In this document: piece after piece, positions 1 through 11,384 of the stretch
Numbering within the stretch: position 1 is the stretch's first letter
Layout: every line of letters begins with the position of its first letter
Assembly: GCF_022539505.1 (NCBI RefSeq)
Contig: NC_061512.1
Span: 255,270,510-255,334,509, forward strand
DNA from: Lolium rigidum
Lineage: Eukaryota > Streptophyta > Magnoliopsida > Poales > Poaceae
Direction of reading: 5' to 3'
Length of the DNA: 64,000 nt
Position numbers and translations under genes: made by a program
The notes under the pieces: generated by a model
The model's database searches: none
Told to the model about the DNA's origin: nothing
Seen by the model: only the letters and a program-made list of their open reading frames with translations

Positions 1-76
1 ACAATATGTATTTTTGGTATTGCATAAACTAGACACAGAAACACAAGAATGATGAGATGGACAACTTACGAAAGCA

Positions 77-1291
77 TTAATCCTCATCGTCTTCGTCTGA
101 GCTCCCGACATCACTACTGTACTCATCGCTACTAGTAGAGCTATTGATGTCAAGGCTCACAGGAGCCACCATTATTGGCTGACCTTGGCCCATTGGCACC
201 ATTGGTTGCACCCAAACTGGCCGTGGTTCCTCAGGCTTAACACCAGGCAAAATCCCACCTAACAGTAGCTCGATCGGGTCCCCAGGCTTCCATCCAGGAG
301 GCGGCGCTGGAATCTCAGGAAGCAGATCTTTAGGCAACCCTTTCGGCCAGGCGGCTGGTACAGTAATTGGGAGCACAGATGGCCGAGGCTCGTCGGGCGG
401 TGGCACAAACAGCGGGGCAGAATCTGTTTTGGCCGTGCCCCCCTCCTTCGATTCCATAAGCTTCTTGGGCACCCCAACATCCAAATCAGCAAACTGATAC
501 AGCTGCGACATCCGCATCTCGTTATCCTGCGGCGCAGGCGGCAGTGCGCCACGCAGAGGCAGCCCAGCACCATGCTCCGGCGGCGCAAAGGTCGTGTAGC
601 TTATGCGATGTGCATAGGTCAGGATGTCATCCAACTTGAGCTTGGAGTTGAGGGACGCTCGGAACTCCTCCGTTGACGCGTCGACCGCAGCGGCACCGCG
701 TGGGCGCTTGGCATCGCGGCGGTAGTCTGCATAGTCGTCTACGAGGCGGTCGAGCACGTGGTGGGCGTCGCGCAGCTTCTTGGCGAAGGCGAGGAGCACA
801 GCGTCCTTGGCGCGCGCGTCGCGGGCGAGGCGGGCGCGCTCGTCCTGCAGGTCGAGGGTCTCCTTCAGCTCGGCGACGGTCTCGAAGAGCTGCGTCTGGA
901 GCGAGGTGAGCATCGACATTGCCTCCTTGGTGGTGGAGACCGGAGGCGCCGCGGAATCCGACGCCGACGCGAGGAAGTTGGGGAGCGACCCCCGGTAGGA
1001 TGAGATCCAACCGGCGCGGTTGGGTGATACCTCGAAGAGGTTGGAGGCGTGGGAGGACATGAGGTGGAGCAGCGACTGAGCGCGCGGGAGCGGCGGCAAG
1101 AGCGGCAGTAGTGACGCCGAGGTGGTTAGGGTTGGCGCCGCGGCTCCGGATGTGACTGGGGCAGCGCTCGAGGACGGGTTGGCTTGCGGCGGCGAGGAGG
1201 TGGGGTTCGCCGGAGACTGGTTGGGTGGGAGCGACGGTGACGAGACGGTCATCTCCAGCCTCGCCGGCGACAGCATGTGCGACTGCATCAT
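77..1291 (-). CDS. MED4: Mediator complex subunit 4 (MED4), copy 1
   Basis: Intronless 404-residue reading frame. MED4 is a subunit of the middle module of Mediator, which bridges transcription factors and RNA polymerase II in the nucleus. Visible layout: a Ser/Pro/Ala-rich disordered N-terminus (about 1-65), a helical core with the conserved GWISSYRGSLPNFL stretch (about 94-107), a long charged coiled coil (about 122-193, with ELKETLDLQD and KKLRDAHHVLDRLVDDY), the conserved LDDILTYAHRISYTTFAPPEH motif (about 220-240), a Pro-rich region and an acidic tail ending in DEDDED. This order and length match plant MED4. The start MMQSHM is conserved in the second copy at 33346-34593. The two proteins are very similar, differing mostly by small indels and substitutions. 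The gene faces an MSI-type pseudogene across about 200 bp. The reading frame is clean, so it may be functional. Family identity is from remembered conserved motifs, not a search. Confidence 0.93.
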   Translation of the reverse strand: MMQSHMLSPARLEMTVSSPSLPPNQSPANPTSSPPQANPSSSAAPVTSGAAAPTLTTSASLLPLLPPLPRAQSLLHLMSSHASNLFEVSPNRAGWISSYRGSLPNFLASASDSAAPPVSTTKEAMSMLTSLQTQLFETVAELKETLDLQDERARLARDARAKDAVLLAFAKKLRDAHHVLDRLVDDYADYRRDAKRPRGAAAVDASTEEFRASLNSKLKLDDILTYAHRISYTTFAPPEHGAGLPLRGALPPAPQDNEMRMSQLYQFADLDVGVPKKLMESKEGGTAKTDSAPLFVPPPDEPRPSVLPITVPAAWPKGLPKDLLPEIPAPPPGWKPGDPIELLLGGILPGVKPEEPRPVWVQPMVPMGQGQPIMVAPVSLDINSSTSSDEYSSDVGSSDEDDED

Positions 1292-1494
1292 GGCGGCGGC
1301 GGATTGGGGACGAGTAGGACGTGACTGACTAGCCGAGCTATTAGGCCTGTGGCCCTCTTCATGGCCTCATGGACTTTTATATGGCTTCGGCTTCGGCCGA
1401 AATATAGGGGCCTTAAGGCCCAACGGCTCAACGAGCCCATAAATTTCGCCTTAAACCTCACCTTGTAGCTCCCTCTATTTCCGCAACGATCATT
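1292..1494. promoter_or_regulatory. Former bidirectional promoter of MED4 copy 1 and the lost MSI gene
   Basis: Intergenic stretch homologous to 34594-34880. The intact block 2 copy holds several TGGGCY (site II-like) boxes; here most are changed, for example to atggcct and atggact, while a ggcccaacgg and a gcccataaat remain near 1410-1442. Promoter role is inferred from position and the head-to-head arrangement. Confidence 0.5.
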
Positions 1495-2018
1495 TTGGAG
1501 GAGACCAGCAGCTCGGCCCGCAACAGAGACAACGGAGTACCTTGCAAGAAGAACGCGCCGGTCTTGGATGACCTCGTCCCCCCCCCCCCCCGCGCCGACG
1601 ATTCCCCCAGCCACCTCATGCTCGTGGGCATCGTGATCCCGCATGGACGTGGTGGCCGCCTCCAAGTGTGGCGTCATACCGACCTCGTTTGTGGCCATCA
1701 TCTGCTCATCGCCACACCAGGGTTGACGCTAGTCGTTCCCGGTGCATGCCGCAACGGTCGTATACAATGGCCACCAAGACCTGTGTCAATGAGATGCACA
1801 TGTACCATGTTGCAGACGACGACCAGAAGGCCAACACCGATGTTGTGCTTAGGAGCCATGACGCTGAGGGGTATGTGATGGCGTGGATCCCAATGAAGGA
1901 GGTGTGTTTGCTGATCCTGAGCAGCACGTATGATAAGAACATCCACCTTTGGAATCTCGCGTCCGGGAGTGGATCCCCGGTTCTAGATGCCATTAAGGTA
2001 ATGTTAGGAGTACGCTAG
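1495..2018 (+). pseudogene. MSI1-family WD40 gene remnant (exon 1 only)
   Basis: Degenerate copy of exon 1 of the gene at 34881-39032. Recognisable pieces are KKNAPVLDDLV (matching KNAPVLYDLV), SHLMLV, RCMPQRSYTMATKTCVNE, VVLRSHDAEGYVMAW and YDKNIHLWNLASGSGSPVLDA, spread over two frames. The authentic start and N-terminus are gone: the ATG at 1495 lies in what is 5' UTR in the intact copy. Much of the histone H4-binding segment is deleted around a run of 14 C near 1577-1590. The segment ends with gatgccattaaggtaatgt, aligning to the exon 1 donor of the intact gene minus a few codons. I found no exons 2-5 downstream before the retrotransposon stack. Clearly non-functional as a WD40 protein. 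Confidence 0.9.
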
Positions 2019-2435
2019 ATCTAACGAGGCGACATGGAATACGGCGATCTCCTCCGAGGAATTGCTTCGGGGAGGAATGATTACGTCTCATATTCGAATT
2101 TTCCTTACAAGCTACCGGCCTGAGGGCATTACTAAATTGCCAACGTTCCTAGTATGATTCTACTGCTCTTAAGTACCTAATCCATCTTCCAATCCTCCGG
2201 CATGTAACAAGTGGATGACATGCGTGCACAATTTGTGATCTTGGGCCTTATGTTGCTTCCGAGATGGCCCGTCTCCTCTGAAAGGACATGGAGCCCCCAT
2301 GTGTGGTTTATGTAATTGATGGCAATCCCTATAGACTAATGGTTGCCGTGATGTTCTCTTATACGTTGTGTCTATAGACAATACTTGAGCCATATGTTGG
2401 TCTCAAGGTTGCAAGATAAAGAAGATCAAGTGCAA
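2019..2435. other. Unassigned gene-free stretch
   Basis: No conserved reading frame recognised. It lies where intron 1 of the lost MSI gene would be, but no match to intron 1 of the intact copy is evident. Confidence 0.4.
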
Positions 2436-2545
2436 TGAAGAAGAGGGATGAAGACGATGTAGAAGATGAAGAGGGATGAAGATGGTGTAGAAGATGAAGA
2501 GGGATGAAGACGGTGTAGAAGATGGATGAAGACGGTGACGTGTAT
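2436..2545. repeat. Short minisatellite, unit about 28 bp
   Basis: About 3.5 imperfect tandem copies of a purine-rich unit of the form agatgaagagggatgaagac plus ggtgtaga. The short reading frames of Ser/His/Leu-rich peptides on the minus strand here are a by-product of this repeat. Confidence 0.8.
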
Positions 2546-3155
2546 GTTGGAGAAATTGGATAAAGATGGTGGCATGTGCAATATTGAAGGAGGATGAAGA
2601 TGCAGCTTGCTGGCTCGAGTGGAACACGCAAGGTCAAGGTTTGTGCTCGGTAGGATAGTTGGTCGCATCGTCGGAGAGAGCTCAAACTCATCGTGTTTCT
2701 TGGTTGTTGTTGGTTCTTATCTATGAGATGTTTTAGAGATTATGTTCATTATCATGACAAGCTCTAGCTCATGGAATGGATTCCAGATGCATCTCATGTT
2801 GCGTGTTCGAGTTTGATGATTTTCCCGGTTTACCGTATTGAGAGGTTGCACCTCTAAATTAATAGAAAATTATCCTCCACTCTTTTCCATGTTTTCACCT
2901 TGTGTGCAGGTAACTCTTGTCGTCCTCTTTCTAGCAAAATTGGTTTCCGAGTTTCCTAACTCAAGATATTGATGTAAAAGAAAAAGGAAATGTCGGTACT
3001 ACCACTTGGGCCTCCGGCCCAGTACTGGCAAGGCTTCTTCAAGCCCTGGAAGCCCATCCGGTACCAGATTGGTACCGAGCCGGTAGTACCAGCCTACGGG
3101 CCTTAACCGGTATCGGGATGATAGGCCAACCAGCTCTACCGGCCGGCCTTTCTCG
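2546..3155. other. Unassigned stretch left of the LTR stack
   Basis: No gene recognised. The last about 160 bp (from about 2995) are GC-rich and directly adjoin the target-site duplication of element B. Without B this sequence would run straight into 23706 onward. Confidence 0.4.
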
Positions 3156-3160
3156 CCCCG

Positions 3161-3894
3161 TGATAACCCACAAGTATAGGGGATCGCGACAGTCTTCGCG
3201 GGTAGTAAAACCCAATTTATTGATTCGACACAAGGGGAGGTAAAGAATACTTATAAGCCTTAACAACTGAGTTGTCAATTCAGTCGCACTCGGAAAATAA
3301 CTAATAACGAGGGTGATGTGAAAGCAGCAGATAGTATGAGAGCAATAGTAACGAGTAACACGACAGACAGTAGAAATAACACAGGAGCAATGGCACCGGA
3401 AAATAGTTGATACTACTTCCAATGACATGTAGAATGAGTATATAATGATGAGAGATGGACCGGGGTTCCCAGCGATCTACACTAGTGGTAACTCTCCAAT
3501 AACAAGTGTTGGGTGAACAAATTACAGTTGGGCAATTGACAGGATTGATAAGGCATTAAGACAGAACATCAATTCATTAATCATGTAGGCATGTTTTCCA
3601 TATTTAGTCATACGTGCTCGCAATGAGAAACTTGTACAACATCTTTTGTCCTATCAGCCGGTGGCAGCCGGGCCTCTAGGGAATCTATCGGAAATTAAGG
3701 TACTCCTTTTAATAGAGCACCGGAGCAAAGCATTAACACTCCGTGAAAACATGTGATCCTCACATCACCGCCATCCCCTCCGGTTGTCCCGATTTCTGTC
3801 ACTTCGGGGCCTTTGGTTCCGGACAGTGACATGTGCATACAACTTGTAGATACAATCTAAGCAATAAGTATAGAGCTTAAATCTAAGATCATGC
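3161..3894 (-). repeat. Element B 3' LTR, distal part
   Basis: Starts tgataaccca on the plus strand and stops exactly at the CATGC duplication (3890-3894) made by element A. It continues at 10586. The uninterrupted sequence can be read in the other B LTR near 22880-22915. Confidence 0.92.
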
Positions 3895-5557
3895 TGATAC
3901 GTCTCCGACGTATCGATAATTTCTTATGTTCCATGCCACATTATTGATGATATCTACATGTTTTATGCACATTATATGTCATTATTATGCGTTTTCCGGA
4001 ACTAACCTATTGACGAGATGCCGAAGGGCCGGTTCTCGTTTTCTGCTGTTTTTGGTTTCGGAAATCCTAGTAACGAAATATTCTCGGAATTGGACGAAAT
4101 CAACGCCCAGGTTCCTATTTTGCCCGGAAGCATCCAGAACACCCGAGAGTCGCCAGAGGAGGGCCACACAGGCCCCAGATGATAGGGTGGCGCGGCCCAC
4201 CCCCTGGCCGCGCGGCCCTATGGTGTCGTCGCCCCTTCGACCTTCTGACGCTGCCTCTTCGCCTATAAAAAGGTCCCAGACCTAAAACCTCGAGACGGAA
4301 AAACCACGGTACGAGAAACCTTCCAGAGCCGCCGCCATCGCGAAGCCAAGATCCGGGGACAGGAGTCTCCGTTCCGGCACGCCGCCGGGACGGGAAAGTG
4401 CCCCCGGAAGGCTTCTCCATCGACACCACCGCCATCTTCATCAACGCTGCTTGTCTCCCATGAGGAGGGAGTAGTTCTCCATCGAGGCTCGGTGGCTGTA
4501 CCGGTAGCTATGTGGTTCATCTCTCTCCTATGTGCTTCAATACAATAATCTCATGAGCTGCCTTACATGATTGAGATTCATATGATGATGCTTGTAATCT
4601 AGATATCATTATGCTAGTCAAGTGGGTTTTACTTATGTGATCTCCGGAGACTCCTTGTCCCACGTGTGTAAAGGTGACGAGTGTGTGCACCGTGTGGGTC
4701 TCTTAGGCTATATTTCACAGAATACTTATTCACTGTTATGAATGGCGTAGTGAAGTGCTTATTTATATCTCTTTATGATTGCAATGTGTTTTGTATCACA
4801 ATTTATCTATGTGATACTCTAGTGATGTTATTAAAGTAGTTTTATTCCTCATGCACGGTGTAATGGTGACAGTGTGTGCATCCGTGTTAGTACTTGGCGT
4901 AGGCTATGATTATGATCTCTTGAAGATTATGAAGTTAATTATTGCTATGATGGTATTGATGTGATCTATTCCTCCTACATAGTGTGAAGGTGACAGTGTG
5001 CATGTTGTGTTAGTACTTGGTTTAGTCGTGTTGATCTTTCATGCACTCTAAGGTTATTTAAATATGAACATTGAATTGTGGAGCTTGTTAACTCCGGCAT
5101 TGAGGGTTCGTGTAATCCTACGCAATGGTGTTCATCATCCAACAAAAGAGTGTAGAGTATGCATCTATCTATTCCGTTATGTGATCAAAGTTGAGAGTGT
5201 CCACTAGTGAAAGTCTAATCCCTAGGCCTTGTTCCTAAATACTGCTATCATCGCTTGTTTACTTCGTTTCTATCGTGTTACTACTCTGCTGCATTGCTAC
5301 TGCTCATATATATTTATACCACCTGTATTTCACTATCTCTTCGCCGAACTAGTTCACCTATTAGGTGTGTTGGGGACACAAGAGACTTCTTGCTTTGTGG
5401 TTGCAGGGTTGCATGAGAGGGATATCTTTGACCTCTTCCTCCCTGAGTTCGATAAACCTTGGGTGATCCACTTAAGGGAAACTTGCTGCTGTTCTACAAA
5501 CCTCTGCTCTTGGAGGCCCAACACTGTCTACAAGAATAGAAGCACCCGTAGACATCA
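3895..5557 (+). repeat. Element A 5' LTR
   Basis: Begins tgatacgtctccgacgtatc (an imperfect palindrome typical of this LTR group) and ends gtagacatca. A cctataaaaagg TATA-like box near 4261-4272 probably marks the element's promoter. The several open frames inside are not protein genes. Confidence 0.93.
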
Positions 5558-5568
5558 AGCTACTTTTC

Positions 5569-5586
5569 TGGCGCCGTTGCCGGGGA
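5569..5586 (+). other. Primer-binding site of element A (tRNA-Asp)
   Basis: TGGCGCCGTTGCCGGGGA lies 11 bp after the LTR. It is complementary to the 3' end of plant tRNA-Asp including CCA (family knowledge recalled, not searched). This site would prime minus-strand DNA synthesis. Confidence 0.85.
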
Positions 5587-5721
5587 GGAAAGGTAAAAGG
5601 TACTCACACTCCGGATCTCGGCTAACTAAGCTATTTTCGCCGTTGTGTGTGTGCTCGAAGCTATTTCCTTTAGATCCTGCAATTGCATCTTTTTGTTTCT
5701 TGTTTACACTAGTTAGGCATA

Positions 5722-6468
5722 ATGGACAACAATGAGCTTCTTATTCTATTTCCTGAGTTAAGACATGGATGGTTTGATGCGAAAATTAAAAAACCTATGG
5801 AACCTTATTTGCATGTCGGTAGTAATATTAGTATGAACGCTTTGAACACCATGGTTGCTAATGATATGGAAAATTCTAAGCTTGGGGAAGCTGGCTTTGA
5901 TGAGCATGATATTTTTAGTCCCCCAAGCATTGAGGAGAAAATTTACTTTGATGATACTTTGCCTCCTATTTATGATGATTATAATGATATTGGTCTTTTA
6001 GTACCGCCTACTATGGAGGATAAATTTGATTATGATTACAATATGCCTCCTATATTTGATGATGAGAATAATAATGATAGCTACTTCGTTGAATTTGCTC
6101 CCACTACAACTAATAAAATTGATTATGCCTATGTGGGGAGTAATAATTTTATACATGAGACTCATGATAAGAATGCTTTATGTGATAGTTATATTGTTGA
6201 GTTTGCTCATGATGCTACTGAAAGTTATTATGAGAGAGGAAAATATGGTTGTAGAAATTTTCATGTTACTAAAACACCTCTCTATGTGCTGAAATTTTTG
6301 AAGCTACACTTGTTTTATCTTCCTATGCTTGTTACTTTGCTCTTCATGAACTTGTTTATTTACAAGATTCCTATGCATAGGAAGCATGTTAGACTTAAAT
6401 GTGTTTTGAATTTGCCTCTTGATGCTCTCTTTTGCTTCAAATACTATTTCTTGCGAGTGCATCATTAA
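5722..6468 (+). CDS. Element A protein of unknown function with C-terminal hydrophobic segment
   Basis: Intact 248-residue frame, the only convincing protein of element A. I do not recognise a named domain; it has no gag zinc knuckle, protease or reverse transcriptase motif. The N-terminal two thirds are acidic and rich in Asp/Asn/Tyr with repeated PP(I/S/T) motifs. Then come NALCDSYIVEF (about 152-162) and ERGKYGCRNFHVTKTPLYVL, a strongly hydrophobic stretch LKLHLFYLPMLVTLLFMNLF (about 193-212) that could cross a membrane, a basic KIPMHRKHVRLK, and a second hydrophobic end. Nearly the same protein occurs in element C (19930-20607), and a longer relative in element B (13832-15191). Conservation across three elements suggests a retained role, but none can be assigned. 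Confidence 0.75.
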   Translation: MDNNELLILFPELRHGWFDAKIKKPMEPYLHVGSNISMNALNTMVANDMENSKLGEAGFDEHDIFSPPSIEEKIYFDDTLPPIYDDYNDIGLLVPPTMEDKFDYDYNMPPIFDDENNNDSYFVEFAPTTTNKIDYAYVGSNNFIHETHDKNALCDSYIVEFAHDATESYYERGKYGCRNFHVTKTPLYVLKFLKLHLFYLPMLVTLLFMNLFIYKIPMHRKHVRLKCVLNLPLDALFCFKYYFLRVHH

Positions 6469-8907
6469 AACTGCTGAGCCCATCTTAACGGCTATAAAGA
6501 AAGAACTTCTTGGGAGATAACCCATGTGTTATTTTGCTACAGTACTTTGTTTTATATTTGTGCCTTGTAAGTTGTTTACTACTGTAGCAACCTCTCATTA
6601 TCTTAGTTTTGTGTTTTGTTGTGCCAAGTAAAGTCGTTGATAGAAAGGTTGATACTAGATTTGGATTACTGCGCAGCGATTACAGATTTCTTTGCTGTCA
6701 CGAATCTGGGCCTAATTCTCTGTAGGTAGCTCAGAAAATTAAGCCAAATTACGTGAGTGATCCTCAGATATGTACGCAACTTTCATTCAATTTGAGCATT
6801 TTCATTTGAGCAAGTCTGGTGCCCTTTTAAAATTCGTCTTCTGTTTTGACAGATTCTGCCTTTTATTTCGCATTGCTTCTTTTGCTATGTGGGATGGATT
6901 TATTTGTTCCATTGACTTCCAGTAGCTTTGGGCAATGTCCAGAAGTGTTAAGAATGATTGTGTCACCTCTGAACATGTGAGTTTTTGATTATGCACTAAC
7001 CCTCTAATAAGTTTGTTTTGAGTTTGGTGTGGAGGAAGTTTTCAAGGGTCAAGAGAGGAGGATGATATACTATGATCAAGAAGAGTGAAAGCTCTAAGCT
7101 TGGGGATGCCCCGGTGGTTCACTCCTGCATATTTCAAGAAGACTCAAGCGTCTAAGCTTGGGGATGCCCAAGGCATCCCCTTCTTCATCGACAACTTACC
7201 AGGTTTCTTCTCTTGAAACTATATTTTTATTCGGCCACATCTTATGTACTTTACTTGGAGCGTCTGTGTGCTTTTGTTTTTGTTTTTGTTTGAATAAATG
7301 CTTGTGTGGGAGAGAGACACGCTCCGCTGGTTCGTATGAACACATGTGTTCTTAGCCTTTAATTTTCATGGCGAAGGTTGAAACTGCTTCGTTAATTATT
7401 ATATGGTTGGAAACGGAAAATGCTACATGTAGTAATTGGTATGATGTCTTGAATAACTTGATATTTGGCAATTGTGGTGCTCTTGTTTAAGCTCTTGCAT
7501 CATATACTTTGCACCTATTAGTGAAGAAATACATAGAGCTTTTTAAAATTTGGTTTGCATGAGTGGTTTCTCTAGAGTCTAGATATTTTCTAGTGAGGTG
7601 TTTGAACAACAGGGAAGACGATGTATAGTCTTATAATGCTTGTAATATGTCTTTTATGTGAGTTTTGCTGTACTAGTTCATACTTGTGTTTGTTTCAAAC
7701 AACCTTGCTAGCCTAAACCTTGTATCGAGAGGGAATACTTCTCATGCATCCAAAATACTTGAGCCAAACACTATGCCATTTGTGTCCACCATACCTACCT
7801 ACTACATGGTATTTCTCCGCCATTCCAAAGTAAATTGCTTGAGTGCTACCTTTAAATAATTCAAAATTTATCACCTCTGATTTGTGTCAATGTTTTATAG
7901 CTCATGAGGAAGTATGTGGTGTTTTATCTTCGATCTTGTCATTTACTTCGACGGACTTTCACAATGGACTAGTGGCTTCATCCGCTTATCCAATAATTTT
8001 GCAAAAAGAGCTGGCAATGGGGTTCCCAACCCCAATTAATTAACTTTCATTAATAATTCTCTTCACATGTTTTGCTCTGATTCATCAGTAAGCAACTTAA
8101 TTTTGCAAATAGACACTCCTCCATGGTATGTGAATGTTGGAGGGCACCCGAGGATTCGGTTAGCCATGGCTTGTGTAAGCAAAAGGTTGGGAGGAGTGTC
8201 ATCCATAAATAAAGAAAAACTAAACTAAAGTACATGTGTAAACAAAAGAGAAGAGGGATGATCTACCTTGCTGGTAGAGATAACGTCCTTCATGGGAGCC
8301 GCTCTTGAAAGTCTGGTTGATAAGGTAGTTAGAGTGCCCACTACCATTCGTTGACAACAACAAACACCTCTCAAAATTTTACTTTTATGCTCTCCTTATG
8401 TTTTCAAAACCAAAGCTCTAGCACAAATATAGCAATCGATGCTTTCCTCTTTGAAGGACCATTCTTTTTACTTTTATGTTGAGTCAGTTTACCTATTTCT
8501 CTCCACCTCAAGAAGCAAACACTTGTGTGAACTGTGCATTGATTCTTACATACTTGCATATTGCACTTGTTATATTACTCTATGTTGACAAATATCCATG
8601 AGATATACATGTTACAAGTTGAAAGCAACCGCTGAAACTTAATCTTCCATTGTGTTGCTTCAATGTCTTTACTTTAAATTATTGCTTTATGATTTAACTC
8701 TTATGCAAGACTTATTGATGCCTGTCTTGAAAGTGCTATTCATGAAAAGTCATTGCTTTATGATTCAGCTTGTTTACTCATGTCATTACCATTGTTTTGA
8801 TCGCTGCATTCATTACATATGTTTACAATATGATCAAGTTTATGATGGCATGTCACTCCGGAAATTATCTTTGTTTATCGTTTACTCGCTCGGGACGAGC
8901 GTAAACT
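6469..8907 (+). other. Element A internal non-coding region
   Basis: No gag or pol. Parallel segments occur in elements B, C and D (for example the cttgggagataacccatg stretch just after the reading frame in A, B and C), so this is shared retrotransposon backbone. It contains the internal polypurine-like pair and hairpin described separately. Confidence 0.8.
7096..7180 (+). promoter_or_regulatory. Internal polypurine-tract-like pair and hairpin in element A
   Basis: AAGCTTGGGGATGCC occurs at 7096 and again at 7154, the same core as the true polypurine tract at 8908. The second copy runs into a perfect 9-bp hairpin: stem GGGGATGCC (7160-7168), loop CAA, stem GGCATCCCC (7172-7180). The same two-copy arrangement with 58-59 bp spacing is in elements B, C and D. 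Possible role as a secondary plus-strand priming site or RNA structure is inference. Confidence 0.6.
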
Positions 8908-8921
8908 AAGCTTGGGGATGC
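8908..8921 (+). promoter_or_regulatory. Polypurine tract of element A
   Basis: AAGCTTGGGGATGC directly abuts the 3' LTR at 8922, the position expected for the plus-strand primer of an LTR retrotransposon. Confidence 0.8.
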
Positions 8922-10580
8922 TGATACGTCTCCGACGTATCGATAATTTCTTATGTTCCATGCCACATTATTGATGATATCTACATGTTTTATGCACATT
9001 ATATGTCATTATTATGCGTTTTCCGGAACTAACCTATTGACGAGATGCCGAAGGGCCGGTTCTCGTTTTCTGCTGTTTTTGGTTTCGTAAATCCTAGTAA
9101 CGAAATATTCTCGGAATTGGACGAAATCAACGCCCAGGTTCCTATTTTGCCCGGAAGCATCCAGAACACCCGAGAGTCGCCAGAGGGGGGCCACACAGGC
9201 CCCAGATGATAGGGTGGCGCGGCCCACCCCCTGGCCGCGCGACCCTATGGTGTCGTCGCCCCTTCGACCTTCTGATGCCGCCTCTTCGCCTATAAAAAGG
9301 TCCCAGACCTAAAACCTCGAGACGGAAAAACCACGGTACGAGAAACCTTCCAGAGCCGCCGCCATCGCGAAGCCAAGATCCGGGGACAGAGTCTCTGTTC
9401 CGGCACGCCGCCGGACGGGGAAGTGCCCCTGGAAGGCTTCTCCATCGACACCACCGCCATCTTCATCAATGCCGTCTGTCTCCCATGAGGAGGGAGTAGT
9501 TCTCCATCGAGGCTCGGTGGCTGTACCGGTAGCTATGTGGTTCATCTCTCTCCTATGTGCTTCAATACAATAATCTCATGAGCTGCCTTACATGATTGAG
9601 ATTCATATGATGATGCTTGTAATCTAGATGTCATTATGCTAGTCAAGTGGGTTTTACTTATGTGATCTCCGGAGACTCCTTGTCCCACGTGTGTAAAGGT
9701 GACAGATGTGTGCACCGTGTGGGTCTCTTAGGCTATATTTCACATAATACTTATTCACCGTTATGAATGGCGTAGTGAAGTGCTTATTTATATCTCTTTA
9801 TGATTGCAATGTGTTTTGTATCACAATTTATCTATGTGCTACTCTAGTGATGTTATTAAAGTAGTTTTATTCCTCCCGCACGGTGTAATGGTGACGAGTG
9901 TGTGCATCCGTGTTAGTACTTGGCGTAGGCTATGATTATGATCTCTTGTAGATTATGAAGTTAATTATTGCTATGATGGTATTGATGTGATCTATTCCTC
10001 CTACATAGTGTGAAGGTGACAGTAGTGCATGCCGTGTTAGTACTTGGTTTAGTCGTGTTGATCTTTCATGCACTCTAAGGTTATTTAAATATGAACATTG
10101 AATTGTGGAGCTTGTTAACTCCGGCATTGAGGGTTCGTGTAATCCTACGCAATGGTGTTCATCATCCAACAAAAGAGTGTAGAGTATGCATCTATCTATT
10201 CTGTTATGTGATCAAAGTTGAGAGTGTCCACTAGTGAAAGTCTAATCCCTAGGCCTTGTTCCTAAATACTGCTATCACTGGCTTGTTTATCGTTTTATCG
10301 TGTTACTACTGCTGCGTTACTACCGCTCATATATATTTATACCACCCGTATTTCACTATCTCTTCGCCGAACTATTGCACCTATTAGGTGTGTTGGGGAC
10401 ACAAGAGACTTCTTGCTTTGTGGTTGCGGGGTTGCATGAGAGGGATATCTTTGACCTCTTCCTCCCTGAGTTCGATAAACCTTGGGTGATCCACTTAAGG
10501 GAAACTTGTTGCTGTTCTACAAACCTCTGCTCTTGGAGGCCCAACACTGTCTACAAGAATAGAAGCACCCGTAGACATCA
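8922..10580 (+). repeat. Element A 3' LTR
   Basis: Near-identical partner of 3895-5557. Several differences from the 5' LTR fall at CAG/CTG sites (for example gacgagtgtg versus gacagtgtg), see findings. Confidence 0.93.
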
Positions 10581-10585
10581 CATGC

Positions 10586-11384
10586 CACTCGGGCCATAGT
10601 GACAAGCATTAAGCATAACAAGATTGCAGCAACAATAACTTCATAAACTTTGTAGATAGACAATCATAACGTAACAATCCATCGGATCCCGACAAACACA
10701 ACACTGATTACATCAGATGAATCTCAATCATGTAAGGCAGCTCATGAGATCATTGTATTGAAGTACATGGGGGAGAGAATACCAACTAGCTACAGCTAGA
10801 ACCCGTAGTCCATGGGGGAACTACTCACGGAGCATGATGGTGGCGGTGGCGTCGATGGAGATGGCTTCCGGGGGCACTTCCCCGTCCCGGCAGGGTGCCG
10901 GAACAGAGACTTCTGTCCCCCAAAACGGAGTTTCGCGATGGTGGCGGCGCCCCTGGATTCTTTCTGGAGTTTCGTCAAAAGGTACTGCGTTTTTAGGTCG
11001 AAAGGGCTTAAATAGGCGAAGAGGCGGCGCAGGAGGGGCGACAGGGTGGCCCCACACCAGGCCGGTGCAGATAGGGTGTGGCCCGCGCGGCCCACCTGTG
11101 TGGTGGCCCCCTGGCTCTCCTCCGACTCCCCTTCGGTGTTCTGGAGCCTCCCGGGAAAAATAAGATCTTTGGCGTTGATTTCGTCCAATTCCGAGAATAT
11201 TGCCCGAACAGCCTTTCTGGAACCAAAAACAACAGAAAACCGAGAACCGGCACCGTGGCATCTCGTTAATAGGTTAGTTCCGGAAAATGCATAAAAACAT
11301 TATAAAGTGCAAGCAAAACATGTAAGTATTGTCATAAAACAAGCATGGAACATCGGAAATTATAGGTACGTTGGAGACGTATCG
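10586..11384 (-). repeat. Element B 3' LTR, proximal part
   Basis: Continues the LTR interrupted at 3894. It ends ggagacgtatcg at the internal boundary, where the partner LTR ends gacgtatca, so the terminal base is changed. Confidence 0.9.

Larger units (their letters stand above)
3895..10580 (+). mobile_element. Element A: full-length non-autonomous LTR retrotransposon
   Basis: LTRs 3895-5557 (1663 bp) and 8922-10580 (1659 bp), both TG...CA, flanked by the 5-bp duplication CATGC at 3890-3894 and 10581-10585. The insertion splits the 3' LTR of element B; the empty site is preserved near 22895 (gatcatgccactcgg). A tRNA-Asp-type primer-binding site follows the 5' LTR and a polypurine tract precedes the 3' LTR. 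The 3.36-kb interior encodes only one protein of unknown function (5722-6468). The LTRs are close in sequence, consistent with a fairly recent insertion. Confidence 0.95.

Noticed and set aside
5569..5586. Possible tRNA-Asp gene
   Set aside because: Only the complement of the 3' end is present; it is the retrotransposon primer-binding site.
5722..6468. Envelope-like protein of a retrovirus-type element
   Set aside because: A hydrophobic segment alone is not enough: no signal peptide, no cleavage site, and no gag-pol upstream.
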